From Epiperipatus broadwayi (Eukaryota; Onychophora; Udeonychophora; Euonychophora; Peripatidae), in contig JAQFVV010000204.1 of NCBI GenBank assembly GCA_028023455.1, forward strand, positions 1,645,001 to 1,709,000: a stretch of DNA of 64,000 bases, given 5' to 3'. The first letter of the stretch is position 1. Each line of letters opens with the position of its first letter. Below the pieces are notes generated by a model. It did no database searches, had not been told where the DNA came from, and worked only from the letters and a program-made list of their open reading frames with translations. The position numbers were made by a program, and so were the translations under genes. Shown here piece after piece: positions 25,218 to 38,804 of this stretch.

Positions 25218-25863
25218 CTGTCATTTATTTGTTTTTTTAATATATATGATTAAAAACTTCTAATGTGAATGGTCTTTTCTATCATTATAGAAATAAATCA
25301 TAATAAAAAGTGGTGATCCCAAACTACTATGTTGTTTATGAATTAATCTGCAAATATATTAGAAACAAAGAATTATGATTTACTAAATTCTAAATTAGCA
25401 AGCAAGCATATGTAAATGGTAACAAAGTTTTAATTATTTTCTTATATTGATATTGAACAATTACTCTTTGAGGGGAAAAGAGAGATTGGATTATTAAATA
25501 TCAACTGTACTGATTAAATAGTCATAGATATCTAAAGGAATTAATTACTATTGCTATAGTTTATTGTTGAATAAAATGTAATAAGTATGAATAATTCTGT
25601 CAAACATATGATTACAAATTAAAGATGATCATTTGTGTTTTTTTTATTCATTTATCAATTTATCACACACTAGGATGGAGAATAAAAATGGGTGTATGTG
25701 GAGGTATCTGAGATATGTTCATATGCAAGCACATCATCTCCTGAGATTGAAATCAGAGTGGTTATGAATCTAGAAGTTTAGGAATCCTAAATACATTTTC
25801 TCATCCATTCTGACTGCTAAACAAGTATACCACTATGCAGAGCCAGGACTCAGTCCATTACAT
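25218..25863 (+). repeat. 3' LTR of the ancient element
   Basis: Partner of 21300-22041. Shared sequence ends at ccattacat, exactly where the second SINE-like palindrome begins. Confidence 0.7.
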
Positions 25864-26309
25864 TGTATTTTTATATTGAACTATTTCCAACATCTAATAT
25901 GAGTATAGAATGTCTTGAGAAAAATTTAACTTTATTTAAATATTCCAAATACATTCAACTGTTAGTAATAGCACATCAAACAGGTTAGTATATGCACAAC
26001 ATTTTGAGAGGTATTAGGGCATTATCTTAAAATTCAATACTCAAGAATATAAGGGTCCAGGTTCGAATTTTATGCTAGTGCTGTCACTGGTCAAGCCAGT
26101 AACAACTGAAGAAGAGGAGAGAATAATACCACTCAAAACATTGTGCATATACTAACCTGTTTGATGTGCTATTACTAACAGTTGAAAGTATTTGGAATAT
26201 TTAAATAAAGTTAAATTTTTCTAAAGACATTCAATACTCATATTAGATGATGGAAATGGTCCAATATAAAAATATAACTAGAACACCATCATCATAAATC
26301 TTTAGGAAA
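25862..26309. mobile_element. Second palindromic SINE-like element, internally deleted
   Basis: Same family as 18612-19157. It has the same start (attgtattt), the same end (catcataaatc...ggaaat), inverted arms and the arm motif ctgttagtaatagcacat. Part of the left inner arm is missing between about 26014 and 26020. The right arm keeps a better tRNA B-box-like stretch (CCAGGTTCGAATTTTATG near 26057) and a hammerhead-like CTGAAGA...stem...AAAAC (26106-26140) with a decayed second box. It abuts the end of the ancient 3' LTR. Confidence 0.75.
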
Positions 26310-28279
26310 TATATATATTGTTTCAATAAGCGATATTTTGTTTTTAACTCTTTTGTTCTGTGATATTATTAGTTGATTCTCATTTTATTGAGCTATATAT
26401 GTCACTTATCCTAAACTATTCTATATTACATCTTTACTAACTTGAGAGAAACTATTGGCACATTACTACATTTTAAAAATAATGAACAAATATGATCATC
26501 TATGTTAACTTTCATCTCTTGTTTTTGTTCACAATTTGTAATTTGTCACATTCATTGTTCTTTTAATTTACTTTATTTTGCTCTGAGCTATATATCTTTT
26601 TATAGTACTCCAGCTCCTGAAAGTTTTATGATTTTTTCTTTTTAATTCTGGAGTCTTTTTCCATAGCAATACCTATGATATGTATGTTTTTATGTATAAC
26701 AGAATTTGTTTTTATGGGATTTATTGTCATTTTTATTTTCTCAAGGTTAATTTATCTGGTTGTTTGTTTTTTAATCTCATAATCATGGGGAAGGGCTCAA
26801 TAAATAATTTAATTTACTTAATCAACTACTTGGTTTCATATCACATAACTTTGACATATAACCTCTCTTAAATTTGAATGTACCTCTGGATTGAGAGTTG
26901 GATATTTTAAGACTAATTAAACCCATATACATACAGTGTAATATGCCAAGAATGTTATTTTTGGTAAAAAAAATATATTCTTTTTTTAATCTGGCCATGG
27001 ATTGATTACATGTCTGGAATATTTTAGTGTGAAATGACCTGGACTGATATGCCTTGAAAGATAAAATATAAACCGAAATAATCAAATAGTGTATCATTCA
27101 ATAACTGCACACTTAATTAGTGCCTAAGTAGATAAATATAATTATATTAGCATATTGTATATGCAGTCTCACAATCTTGATGCTTGTTCATAATATTCAA
27201 AGAATAATCATCTCATAATTTCCAGCATTTAAAATATACTATTCACCTGCTAATGAACCTTCAAAAATATTAAGACATTATAAGTTTTTACAATCTCTTT
27301 TTTTGGAGGATACAAGATGCCCTAATTCATCTCTCATCTCCAATAAGAATGCATTAGTTTCCTGTTGTCTGATGAGTTTATAGGAATTCTAATACAGGTT
27401 TTAAGATTAATGGTATTTATATTGTTAAATAGACCACTTTGTCAGAATTTTATTGCCTACTTTAAACACCTAATCTTCCTGTTGAGTGTGTGCAAAACAT
27501 TTTTTATATATACTTGACATCAGTTTGATAAATTTTTCCTCTTTTCATGCAAAAAAATAAGCTTTTTGTACTTTATCATTACATGTTAATATCAGCATTA
27601 CCAGGAGTTAAAAGACTGATAAGTTGCACATTGCAAGCCAATAACTTCATTTTTCAACAAATTTTCACAGTATATCTGGATGAGATATCAGCTTTTCTAT
27701 GTCCACAACTAATGTTCTATTCATAATAAAAATTTCAATTTTATTTTTTTCTGGTTTAATGTTAACTATTTCTGTTCCATATAATGTCTTTAATAGAGTT
27801 TCTTTATTTTCTTAATAAATAAATCTAATGTTGTACATAATTAAGCTTTACACTTTTATCTTTTTCCAATCTGACATTAATATATTAGTCTCTTAAATAC
27901 TACAATTTTAAATACTACTAGGTTTCAACTTGACCTTAACTTTTCTGATATGAATTGAACAAATAGAAAATTCTGTTTATCAAGACACTTTCTTTTGAAT
28001 TTTCTGTCTTTCTTTCAACTATTGTCTTGAACTGTTTCAGTCTAACTCTTTTTCTTAAGTTTATGAGTGTGATCTTGAGATTCAACCCTAAACCTAATTA
28101 TTTTTCCATACAGTAGTGTTTTTGTAAGATACAATAATAAATAAAAGGTATACTTTTCTTGGATATTGTAATCCAACAATATTTTGTCATTTTTTAATTA
28201 TTTGATGGCAAAAAATACATAGTATTAAACAGGAAGAATTACTTACACTTTATAAATTTTAACTTTTCAACAGTATTAC
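26310..28279. other. AT-rich DNA without recognised gene
   Basis: Short opposing frames around 26680-27097 overlap on both strands and show no recognisable domain. No repeat structure is seen. Confidence 0.55.
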
Positions 28280-29170
28280 TTGGCTCAATTATCAAACTGA
28301 TTACTTTTCAGACATTGCTTTTATGAATTGCTACCAATAGTGATTCATTTTTATGTGATTGTCTCATCTTCATTTCTATATTGTTTTTCATTATTTCTAT
28401 CCTTTTGATTAGTAAAACATCCCCATGTATTTCAATATTTATACATTTCTCAACTGAACTTTCCACTATTTTTGATTTTTCCAAGGTACGTTGTTTTATT
28501 ACAAGTTCTATATCATCTATAATCTTTTCATTTCATTAATTATTTTTCATTTTTTCTGAACCATACCTTTTCCAGTTTTTCCTTGATATTTGTGTTACCT
28601 TTATCTAACTTCTTATCGATATCTTTAATATTTTTGTCTAAGTTTTTCTTGCATCATGAATGCCTGGAACATCTGGAAGTTAAGCATTTCTTCTAAAAAA
28701 ATTTATTTTTTTGTTTTGGGACTGTCATTTTATTTCTAATGTTCTTTTTTCTTTTTGCATTTCTAATTTCTTTGCAGTTTGTGATACTGGTGCTTTTTCT
28801 CTGATGGCTGATTCATTTTTTCTTAAGATCTTGTAATCATCAATTATATGTATTTATTTGTTATTACAATTTATTTAATTTTACTTAAGCTTTGCATTTA
28901 AACTTTTGAATAATTTATTGAATTTACACTGCTTGTCATTTCATGTTATGTGGTTTTATTTAGTATTCTCTTTAAATATCCAACATCTGATATAGTTTTA
29001 ATTCAAACTCTTATTTTTTGTTTTAAATTTTCCAATCTGATTTGTTCTAATCTTGCCTAATGCTATTATTTTTACTCTCACATTCAATTTTTACCCTTGA
29101 ACTGTATTTTTTTTACTTTTATTTATAATTATTTCAATTCTGTCCATTTGTAATATGGTGTTTTCTCAAT
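28280..29170 (-). pseudogene. Possible gag-type coiled-coil relic
   Basis: The minus strand shows interrupted Lys/Glu/Asn-rich coding traces, for example KKNLDKNIKDIDKKLDKG with downstream coiled-coil-like residues near 28560-28650. These resemble the coiled-coil halves of the other gag frames in this window. No LTR pair was found around it, so this could also be biased AT-rich sequence. Confidence 0.3.
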
Positions 29171-29985
29171 CAGACCCACATAGTTGTTACAGTTATCTAG
29201 AAACACTCATGTGATCATCTTCAATGCTCTTAAATTAGGCCAATGAAATATAATATCAGCTAGACCTTATCGAATACCAAATATTAAGAGACAATGGTTT
29301 GGATTAACAAAATATATCACAAATTAAAAAATATATTAAATATCTTATTTCTTCTTGATATATCAAAATACATGAAAGCTTAACTGATTATCATTATATT
29401 TCATATTAAATCACTAAAGATATATCTAAAATCCAATGATTGTGTATTAAAATTATGGATCACTCTCTAACTCACCATCTTAATGACCTTAATTTATGTT
29501 GTTTTCCAGATAATTTAGGACTAAATGCTACATTTTTTAACCCTATTTTATTCTAGCTTACTGTTTAAGAGTTTGGATTTGGACAATTTTTATTCATATA
29601 ATTGTATGTATTGATTAAGATAAAATACAAAATACTATAAAAGCAAAGAATGATATTGATTCTGTCCTCAAAGTAATTAATATTATAGTTTAATAATAAT
29701 TAATAGCATGAGAACAACAATAATATAAATATCCTACAATGATATATCAAAAACTATCTAAAATCCACATTAAATGACATTTAAAAAAATTGTACATCAT
29801 TGAATTACAACATTTTATACATTAGTTTCACTTATAATATTTTTAGTTTGTTAATCTTTATGAATGTGAAAATAGCAATAGTAGATCTCACAATAACTGC
29901 CTATCTTTTTTGACTCATAAGTTTTATTCTTACTAATTATTTTTTATAATTTCCATTTAATTAATAAATTATATTATAGTGCACA
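29171..29985. other. AT-rich DNA without recognised feature
   Basis: Nothing recognisable before the TA microsatellite. Confidence 0.55.
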
Positions 29986-29988
29986 GTA

Positions 29989-30028
<40 letters not shown>

Positions 30029-30031
30029 TAC

Positions 30032-30082
<51 letters not shown>
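29986..30082. repeat. (TA)n microsatellite, Gypsy insertion site
   Basis: Two TA tracts are separated by a palindromic spacer containing ataagtactatataatat. The left end, agtacttata, pairs with tataagtact. The Gypsy 5' LTR starts directly after it. Confidence 0.95.
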
Positions 30083-30089
<7 letters not shown>

Positions 30090-33000
30090 CAAAGTACTTT
30101 TGAAGATTTTCATTGTATAGTATGCAAGTACTGTTTAAAATTAAACCTTATAGAATTGACTGATGATGGTGAATGTGTTATTTAATGCATTGGAGATGTA
30201 GAGTGTAAGATTTTAATATCTGTGCTATTTGTAAATTGTAAATATTTTTATGGTTAAGTCTTTTCTTTGAGGAAATTGGCAGAACTATAGATGTGTGTTG
30301 TGGCTCATAACTCTATATAAAATTATATTGAAGTCTGAAGTCGACAGATGTCCCAGACTTATTATTATTCATTGGCAGGTAGGAAGAAATCCTTAATGGC
30401 AGGATTTATCTTTTAATATGAGTTATAATTTTAAAGAGAAATGTTTAGTAGTTTCCCTAACCTGTATAAAATAAAGCTATTCAAACATAAATGTCCCTGA
30501 TTAGCATCAATGTAGAGCACAGCTTGGTTTGTAAAGTAGTTGTCAGATCCTCCAGAAATTAAAATTAGGTTTAATTGACATTTAATCAGTTTACTTTAGT
30601 ATTAGAAGTGATTTAAAAATGGGATATCTCTATTGTTTTGAATCTCCAGCTCACTGTATGAGTTAATTTTCATTTGTTTAGATTATTTTATAGGAAAAGT
30701 GACATTAAAGGTTGATATTTTCAATGTCCAAAGCAGGAATTGTATAAATATAAGATATTAATTAACTAAAGTTACATTCTCATTATAGGACAATATTGAA
30801 TGTTTAAAATTTAGGCCCATAGTAGTGTCACTGAAGTGAACTACAGATATGTCTAAAGAAAATAATAATAAAAGCTATTGTTGAGTTTTAAGAAAATAAA
30901 ACCGTGAATATATATATATGTTTTAACAATGCAATAAAAATATATGATTATTAGAGAGTAACTAATAATATTTGGCTTATAAATGAATTTTGTTCCATAA
31001 TATATTTGGCTTGTGTAAAGCAAATACTAAATGATTTTCTTGTTTGACTCTAATTTTAGAGCATTGTTGTCCAGAAAGTTGCAGAGAGGAATGTAAAGAT
31101 GTAATAATTTGATTGTGAAATTCAAAAAAAAAAAAAAAAAATACATGTAGGTAAACTAATTAGACAAGCATAAATGGAATGAACGAATTCCACATTGCTT
31201 CTATGAGAATAAGATATTTGAAATTTTTTTTTTACTAACATTTCAAATGATATTAAAATCAAGACAGATGGAAATGATAGACGTTTATCTGTGCAGAAAT
31301 TAAAATGCTTAATGATTTTAGAGAAGGAAAAAAGTGTCGTTATTTTTTTTTCTTTCTGTAGAGGGGAGATGTTGTGAATGTTCAAATTGATGATCCAGGT
31401 ATATATATATATAAAAAAATAAACAATTCAGTACAATATAAGTTTAACTAAATAGGATCGATATTATTTTATATATTTCATATATGAATGCAGTCACCAT
31501 AGTAACATTATTACATACAGTTCAATGTTTTTTATGTTGAGTATATGTGTTTATAAATTAATTTAAAAAAATATTATTATTAAAAAATATAGATATGTGT
31601 AAATTATTGATGTTTATCAATAATTTAAAAGGTTATTATATCAATTTTGTATTTTGGTTTGTAAATAATAAAAAAAATTGTAATCGAATTTGGATTTAAT
31701 TTTCATGTATCTTTTTCTCCGAACTTACCCCAAAACTGCGCGAAAAGAAACTATAAGAAAATTGATAGAATTGAGTTTTTAATTGAGTAATATTGAATGG
31801 TCGTCAAGATACAAAAAACGTCAGAAAGAGAACATATAAAAAAGATGCGACAGATTATAACAGGATCTTTTTCATCATTTTTGCTATGGTCAAGGACAGA
31901 CATATTTTCTGTCTTAACAAATAAAGTTTTTTTCAATACTTTTTTTTTGTGTGTAAAACCATAAAACATGGAAAAATAGTGGAATTATCTGCCCATTCAA
32001 TCATTTAGCAGGCAGTTGCGAAAAGTTTCTGGGGACAGCGGCAGCAAAGTAAAAAAAAAAAACCTATGAGGTAAAGGAAAATGCTTTATAAAAAAAAAAT
32101 GGATTTGCGTAAACATTGTCTCACGAGTAAGGAACAGGAACCCACTGGATCAATTCACATCATAAAAGGGATAATCAAAGTGCACTCACCTCTTCGGATG
32201 GAAAAAGAAAACTTTTAGTGAAGCCTTATAAAGTTTGCGATTATTATTTCTGACAAAGAAACTTCTCTTTACACCATAAGAACTGAAGTCAATCAATGGG
32301 CCAATAAATAGTGAACGAACAGACTCATATATATATGGTATGATTTTTTTTTATATAAAATGTGCATGTATTAATTTTTTTTTATATGTAATAAAAGGGA
32401 ATGATTTTTTTTTATTGTCTCTAAAAGTAATATAATTTATTAAATGAGGATGATCGGAAAGACTCAAATATATTTATTATTTCATATTCATTTATCCGTT
32501 ATTATTTTGATAAACAAATAGATTTTGATACCCTCCTATTTCACATTTTTTTTGGTATCGGTTATATGTAAATTTTTTTTTTTTTTAGTAAAATATCCAA
32601 AAGCCTTTCCCGTCATTTACTCATTCATTTTTTTGTTTGTCGTAATTGTTATTGCAACATATTCAGAGATACACATAGCAATTTGATCATTTTTATTTAG
32701 TCAACCAATCTAAAATATAAGGTCATTTCTGATGTATTTTATCATTAATATTGTCAATTTTCTTTTCTATAATCTAATAAATTGAGTTAATTTAAATATC
32801 AAGACTAGGTTAATTATTTTGTTTTATTTGGATTATACAAGACTAGCTATTTAAATAATTGGATTCAAACTCCTTAATATTGTCAATTTTCTTTTCTATA
32901 ATCTAATAAATTGAGTTAATTTTGTTTTATTTGGATTATACAAGACGGCGTAGCTATTTAAGTAATAGGATTCAAACTCAGCTTGGCAAGCGAATTGGAA

Positions 33001-34404
33001 TATAAGATAAGGTATGTTTTGCTTATTAGTATTTTATTTTGTTTCCATATGAATTTTATATTTATATTTGCATTCGAATATTATATATACATATTCTCAT
33101 TTATCTTAGTTAATATTACAAAGTCAATCATTTCATGTTTGTCTGATTCCGTCATAAAAATCTAAATAGATTACACTTTATCGTTTGGTTCAGAATAATT
33201 CGTATTGGATATTTTCCTTAAACTCCTATAAAATGAAGGGAATAAACTTCATTGACCGATTTAATTGAATATTATTTTGATTTGTACAAATATCAATTAT
33301 AATCATATGTTTTAATTGTTGCCGGTCAATTTTTATTCAATTGTTTAAAATTTCAAACAGATTGTATTAATACTCACAGGTGAATAAACATCCAATAGAA
33401 ACTTGATATGTCTTTTATGTAATGTGGTTGGACATTGTAGAGTTAGAGATGAGCTAATAGAGTGTTGATATTAAACTCCAGTGAAGTATTCTATTTTAAA
33501 AACATAAACGAAGCACTAATTAAGCAGCACTTTATTTAAAGATATTTATAAATTATTTATAAATTATTTTGTAGCTTCTTAGTAAACCATAGACGTATAT
33601 TAATTTGTTTAAACATTTAAGTGAGTGCATAAATTTTCCAAGTGTTTATAAAATTATAATAAAACCAGTTGATGCCCACAGAAAATTATTAATTAGAGAT
33701 TTAAGTAGAAAGAAATATATATCGCTTATTAACACGAGTGTTTATCTTTCTATTTAGCGTTTATCAAAATAGATATATATATATTTGGGTTCAAGTATTA
33801 TTTTGTTTTGATATTTAAATAATGTCTATATATGTAAACGAATGTTTTCTAAAGTACTATTACAGGTACTTAGAAGCTTATCCATTAAGTTAAAAATGCA
33901 GCATCTTTAAATAATAAAGTAGATTTAAATTACTATAACAGTAACAGGCTAATAAAATATATATTGGAATCAGTTTTAGTTATTAATTGGATTTGATTTT
34001 GATTAGATTGCCAATCAAGTAGTTAGCCTAATCCTATATTATTGTTTAGGGCAATAGTAGTTGGTTTCACTGCTCTTTGCAATTTATGTTGTAATTGTGA
34101 TGGATTTGTTGATGTCTGGAGCAGATAGTCTCATTAGTCCTCCATTTCACTTATAACTTAAGTAAATTAAACTTTAAGAGAGATTATTTGTGCTTTGTGA
34201 TAGTTTATTACATAATGGCGACCCGATTGAGCTAGACCAGATTAATTTAAATAAGATTTTTAGATTTTTTATCAGATCAAATTGATCATCCTAACCATCA
34301 CCTTCATCCATCAATTCAATCAGTTACAAATTGGCACCAACATTTTGGGCCTTCTTTCTTCAATTTAAATGGAATACAGCATTCAACAATTCCGACGGTT
34401 ACAA
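30083..34404 (+). repeat. 5' LTR, 4.3 kb
   Basis: Starts ttatagtcaaagtac and ends gacggttacaa just before the primer-binding region. It contains about two copies (about 32744 and 32877) of a 133-bp unit, the second internally deleted, and one copy of the ctccgaacttaccccaaaac unit. Short frames inside it occur in both LTRs and are not genes. Confidence 0.95.
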
Positions 34405-34406
34405 AA

Positions 34407-34430
34407 TGGCGCGCCAACTCGGGCCGAAAT
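34407..34430 (+). other. Primer-binding-like site
   Basis: TGGCGCGCCAACTCGGGC lies two bases after the LTR end, in the position expected for tRNA priming of minus-strand DNA. The tRNA is not identified. Confidence 0.65.
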
Positions 34431-34700
34431 AACCAATTAAAGACCCAAGTTTGAGTCTCATATAGATGCTGAAACATGGTATTATTTTTATATGCATTGG
34501 TGGAGTTATATACCTGATTATATTATATCATGGGTTTAAATAAGATATTAGAATATTTATTGTTGTCGTTCTCTGGGGATTTTTATTCACAGCTGTAAGA
34601 TTGAATGGGTAGATATGTTTTATGTAAGAATAAATAAAAGTAAAGTATTTCACAATTTATTTAAAATAGAGATATTATATTTGACATAAATAGAAAATAA

Positions 34701-36560
34701 AAAAAAAAAAAGGAAAGCAATAAGAAAGAAAAATTATCAAAACCTGAAGGAGATTTGTATCCAATTCTGAAAGAATTAATGGAAAAGATGGGTGATATGA
34801 AAAATGATATAAATAATAAATTTAGTGACATGAGTAGAGATAATCAAATGTTAAGAGAAGACATGAATAATAAACTGGGTGATATGATTAAAGAAAATAA
34901 AGAACTTAGAGAGGAGGTAAATATTAAAATTGGCTTATGCAAAATCGAGTTAAATGCTACCAATGCCAAGTTTGAGGAATTTAAATATGACTTAGATGCT
35001 CAGTTAAAAAAATCTGATAGTAAATGTGATAGCAGATTTAATGAGTTAAGGGACCAGTTAAATAAATCACAAGAAAGATTAGAAAATAGATTTGAAAACT
35101 TGAGTGAGGAAGTTAAAAATTGTAAAGTTGGGCACAAAGAATTAGAGAAAAAGTACACAAAATTTGAGAAAGCTTACAAGGATGGTCAAGAGGCTTCAAA
35201 AGTAGAAGTAAACAATCTTAAGCTAGAGGTTAAAGATCTTCAAAGCCAAATGAAAGTTGAATATAAAGAGGTATGCAAGAAACATAACAAGGCTGATAAT
35301 GAAATAAAGAAATTACAGAAAGTGTGTAAAGAATCGCAGAATAGTCTACTAGGTGTCCAAGAAGAGTTAAGCAACATTGAGCAAGTGAAGGCAAGAGAGT
35401 TAGACGATTTAAAGGATAGACTAGATAGTCACCAATCATCATTGCAACAGTTAGAAAATTATGCTAAAAATCAAGAAGAGGTTTATAATGAAATTAAAGA
35501 TAATAGCAAGATACTGAAACAAGAAATAAATAGGCATTTGGAGGAACAGGAAATAAATCTCAATCATAGGATATCTATAATGTTGGAAGATAAAATAGTA
35601 AGAATAAAGGATACTATGGTAAAAGGTAATGATAGTCTAATGGATAAACCATATCAATATTTGGCCACAGAAAATAAGTTAAATAGAAGTGATCATGATA
35701 TACCATCAATGTATGGGGATGAGAATAATAAATTAATACATAGTCCAGAAGAAATTAAGAAAGAAAGGATAGATGGAAACATAGCAAGGTTTATCCAACT
35801 CAAAGTCTTCAAGGGTGATTATGATGAAAACCCCATAGAGTATCTAAGCGCACTGGAAGAGCTATTCTCATTAAGTAGATTAAGTGAGATGGAAAAATTG
35901 TTGGTGGCTAGTAATCATTTGAGTGCATCTGCCAAACATTGGTGGTAGTCCTTGTTTAATAAGCCCGAAACATATGGGGATTTTAAATATGTATTGTTGA
36001 ATAGTTTTTGGGGGGAAGACAAACAGGACAACATTAGGCACCAGATTAGCCAAGATAAATATAGTGTTAGTAAGGGTAGCTTGACTCAATTTTTCCGGAT
36101 GCAGACAGCAAAATTGAAAATGCTGACCGCATATCCATTGTCGGAAAACCAAATAATTCGTATCATTAGGAGAAACCTGCCACGCCATATTGAGCAAACT
36201 CTGATTGCTGCCGATAGGCATACTGTTGAAGAAGTGTCCGATATACTTGGATCACTTGAGGCAAGTGAAGCACCTACAGGAAGTGGTCATAAATACCACA
36301 GAAATGATCCTACTTACAATGTTTCTCCCATTAAATATTATAGAAATAGAAGGACCTTAGATAATAGAAATGATAGGTATTATAGAGGCACTAAATATGC
36401 CAAGTCTTTAGCACCAGTAAACACAAACAGGGCTAATCCCAAAGGTTATGATAGAGCAGAAAAGGGTGCATGTGCAGCAGGAAGTTATCCTGTCAGCATA
36501 TCACAGAATACACCTGTGAAAATGCTAGGGGCTAGGCCTAAGACTAGTCCTTTAAATTAA
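34701..36560 (+). pseudogene. gag: Gag with one in-frame stop
   Basis: The frame is open from 34701, after a TAA that precedes an A-rich run. The first in-frame ATG is at 34779. An indel in the poly(A) run may have removed the original start. About 330 residues form a long charged coiled coil. A capsid-type segment follows (LKVFKGDYDENPIEYLSALE, then a Trp-rich stretch). A single TAG at 35946-35948 interrupts it. The same frame then continues with GSLTQFFRMQTAKLKMLTAY and a basic, Arg/Asn/Tyr-rich tail to TAA at 36558-36560. No CCHC zinc knuckle is seen. It would form the virus-like particle. Loss of one codon is probably recent decay. Confidence 0.85.
36551..36557 (+). promoter_or_regulatory. 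Candidate -1 frameshift slippery site
   Basis: The heptamer T TTA AAT lies in the gag frame directly before the gag TAA. A -1 slip leads without a stop into the pol frame, which begins ATG at 36563. Position, spacing and target frame all fit programmed gag-pol frameshifting. A downstream pseudoknot was not tested. Confidence 0.65.
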
Positions 36561-36562
36561 AA

Positions 36563-37249
36563 ATGGCCTTGTTGGAATATTCCTCACTGCAGGAGCCTCA
36601 TAGTATAGTGAATTTAGGGAGCCATGATATTTTTAGTTATTTGGAATCAATAAATTTTGAAACAGAAGATGATGATTATGATAGGGATTTGGAAAGTTAT
36701 ATCCTTAATTATTGTCCAGAAATTGTTATAGTTATTCAAGGTACCTCAGTAAGGGCTTTACTTGATTCAGGGAGTCAAATTTCCCTTATCTCTGAAAATT
36801 TTTATAATAAGCTTACTGAAATCGATTCTGAAATCCCTATGTTGCCATTGAGACAGACACAGGTTATAATGGCAAATGGTCGAAAGGCAAAATTGTTTAC
36901 TCAGCAAGTATGGCTGAATGTGAGAATTAATTCAATTACAGTAGAACAAATCTTTTTGATTATGTCTGGACTTATTCATGAGGCCATAATAGGATCTGAC
37001 TTCATGAATCGGTTTGGATGTATTATCGATTATGCAAATCAGGAAATAATTATAAAAGGGGAAAAGCATAGTTTTGAGAGGTCAGTACCCATTAAGAGTG
37101 TAAATATACTAACCATCCGAGATAATTCTACAAAGTCAGATTTATATGCAAAGGTCGATGAATCATCTGAGTTAGATGACAACTATAAGCAAAGTTTTTT
37201 CAGATACTATGTAGATATAAGGATGTGTTTTCTAAAAAGCCTGATGTGA
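36563..37249 (+). pseudogene. pol: Pol N-terminal part: aspartic protease
   Basis: A 228-residue open frame, -1 relative to gag. The active-site motif LLDSG (D68) followed by SQISLIS marks a retropepsin-type aspartic protease. The second conserved segment, IIGSDFMNRFG, lies about 80 residues later. After about 37205-37215 the coding sense moves to another frame, leaving a premature TGA at 37247-37249. The protein would cleave Gag-Pol. The protease itself looks complete. Confidence 0.85.
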
Positions 37250-38014
37250 TAAAGGGATATGTGCATCGGATACGCTTGAGGGACTATAGCCCCTTCCAAT
37301 GTAAAAGCTATCCTATCCCTCACCAATATAAAGATGAAGTAAGAAAACAAATTGATCAAATGTTTGAGTGGAAAATTTATTAAGAAAAGTCCCTCAGCCT
37401 ATAACAGTCCATTAGTGGTCGTTTGTAAAAAGAATGGGTCCATACGCATTTGCTTGGATGCGAGGTTCTTGAATCAATTAACGGTTCCAGAATGTGATGT
37501 TCCTCCTACTGTGCAGGAATTGCTCATTAAATTTAAGGACAAAAAGGTCTTTTCTACAGTCGACTTAACAGCTAGTTATTGGCAGGTATATTTGCATGAT
37601 AAAGATCAGCAATACACTGCCTTTAAATATGAGGGCTGCTCATATGTGTTTAAAAGAATGCCTTTTGGGCTTATAAATAGTGGAGCTGGAGTCCTCAGAT
37701 GTTTAGACAAGGTATTGTCTGATGAAGTAAAGGGCATCATTACTATGTATGTAGATGATGTTGTGATTGCTTCTGAAAACATGTCAGAGCATTTTCATCA
37801 TCTTAATATGTTTCTGGGAGAGTGTGAAGAGAAACATATTAAAATAAATTTAAAAAAGAGTAGAATAGCTGTTAAGGAGATTCAATTTTTGGGACATATT
37901 GTAGGATATGAGGGAATAAAACCGCATCCAGAGAAAATAAAGTCTATTCAAAATTTTTCCATTCCAGAGAATAGAAAGCAACTACGTTCTTTCCTTGGTG
38001 TCTGCAATTTTTAA
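37216..38014 (+). pseudogene. pol: Pol: reverse transcriptase, frame-disrupted
   Basis: The linker to RT is coded in a different frame from about 37216 to 37375 (residues such as VIKGYVHRIRLRDY). It then returns to the protease frame through a compensating indel. The RT core from 37352 shows SPLVVVCKKNGSIRICLDAR, motif A FSTVDLTASYWQV (catalytic Asp), PFGL and the YVDD box (residues 133-136 of that frame). The thumb-like segment NRKQLRSFLGVCNF ends at a TAA at 38012-38014 caused by another frameshift. Confidence 0.9.
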
Positions 38015-38804
38015 TAGATTTTATTAAAATTTTGCATATGACACTGTTCATATATTAAATCTATTAAGGAAAGATGTGAAATGGAAATGGACTGAGAACC
38101 ACTCTATAGAATTTAAAAAAATAAAATCAAATTTTCTAAATACTGTAATCTTATATTACCCTAATTTCCAAGAAATATTTTATGTACAAACTGACAGTAG
38201 TGGGTATGGTCTAGGAGTAGTTTTATTCCAGCTGGACCATGAAAAGAAGCCCCGTGTCTTATATTTCTTGAGTAGATTGTTGAAAGGTGCAGAATTACAT
38301 TATACCACCACAGAAAAGGAAGCCTTGGCTGTTGTATGGGCGTTTCAAAAGCTTCGACAGTATCTGCTTGGATCTGAAATAGTTGTTATTACAGATCACA
38401 AGAGTTTAGAGTTTATAAATCGAAGCTATCTAAATAGTGAAAGGCTAGTTAGGTGGAGTCTCTTCCTTCAACAATTTAATTATAAGGTTCAGTATTGTAA
38501 AGGAAAAGACAATATAGTAGCAGATATTCTAAGTAGAAATTCTGTCAAGATAGACACCTGTCACTTAAATCTCGATCATGCTTTTATCACTGTAATCTCT
38601 CTGGTAGTTGATGAATCAGTGGAAAATGATTTAAAGAACTTAAAATTTTTACAATCTGGTGATCCAAAGTTGAGTGCTATTATTCAATATTTGGATGCGG
38701 GGATTGAATCAATGGCCATAAAAAGAATAATCAAGAGTAAAGTAATTTTTAGATATAAGATGAGTGAAGGTCTGTTGTATTATAAGGTAAAGGAGGACCA
38801 TTAA
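38015..38804 (+). pseudogene. pol: Pol: RNase H domain
   Basis: Coding sense resumes in a third frame with one TAA at 38025-38027, then is open to TAA 38802-38804. The RNase H-like domain has TDSSGYGLG, TEKEALAVVWAFQKLRQYLL and ITDHKSLEF, the Asp/Glu/Asp positions typical of Ty3/Gypsy RNase H, followed by DNIVADILSR. It would degrade the RNA strand during cDNA synthesis. The final TAA lies in frame with the integrase that follows, so it is a premature stop. Confidence 0.9.

Larger units (their letters stand above)
21300..25863 (+). mobile_element. Ancient LTR retrotransposon, decayed
   Basis: Diverged direct repeats (about 21300-22041 and 25218-25863) bracket an internal region with recognisable but broken gag remnants on the plus strand. 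The LTRs have many substitutions and indels, so the insertion is far older than the Gypsy element at 30083. No intact enzyme domain remains. Confidence 0.75.

Noticed and set aside
32983-33165. 60-codon frame present in both Gypsy LTRs (also 43110-43292)
   Set aside because: The repetition reflects LTR identity; the peptide is hydrophobic low-complexity and the position is non-coding.
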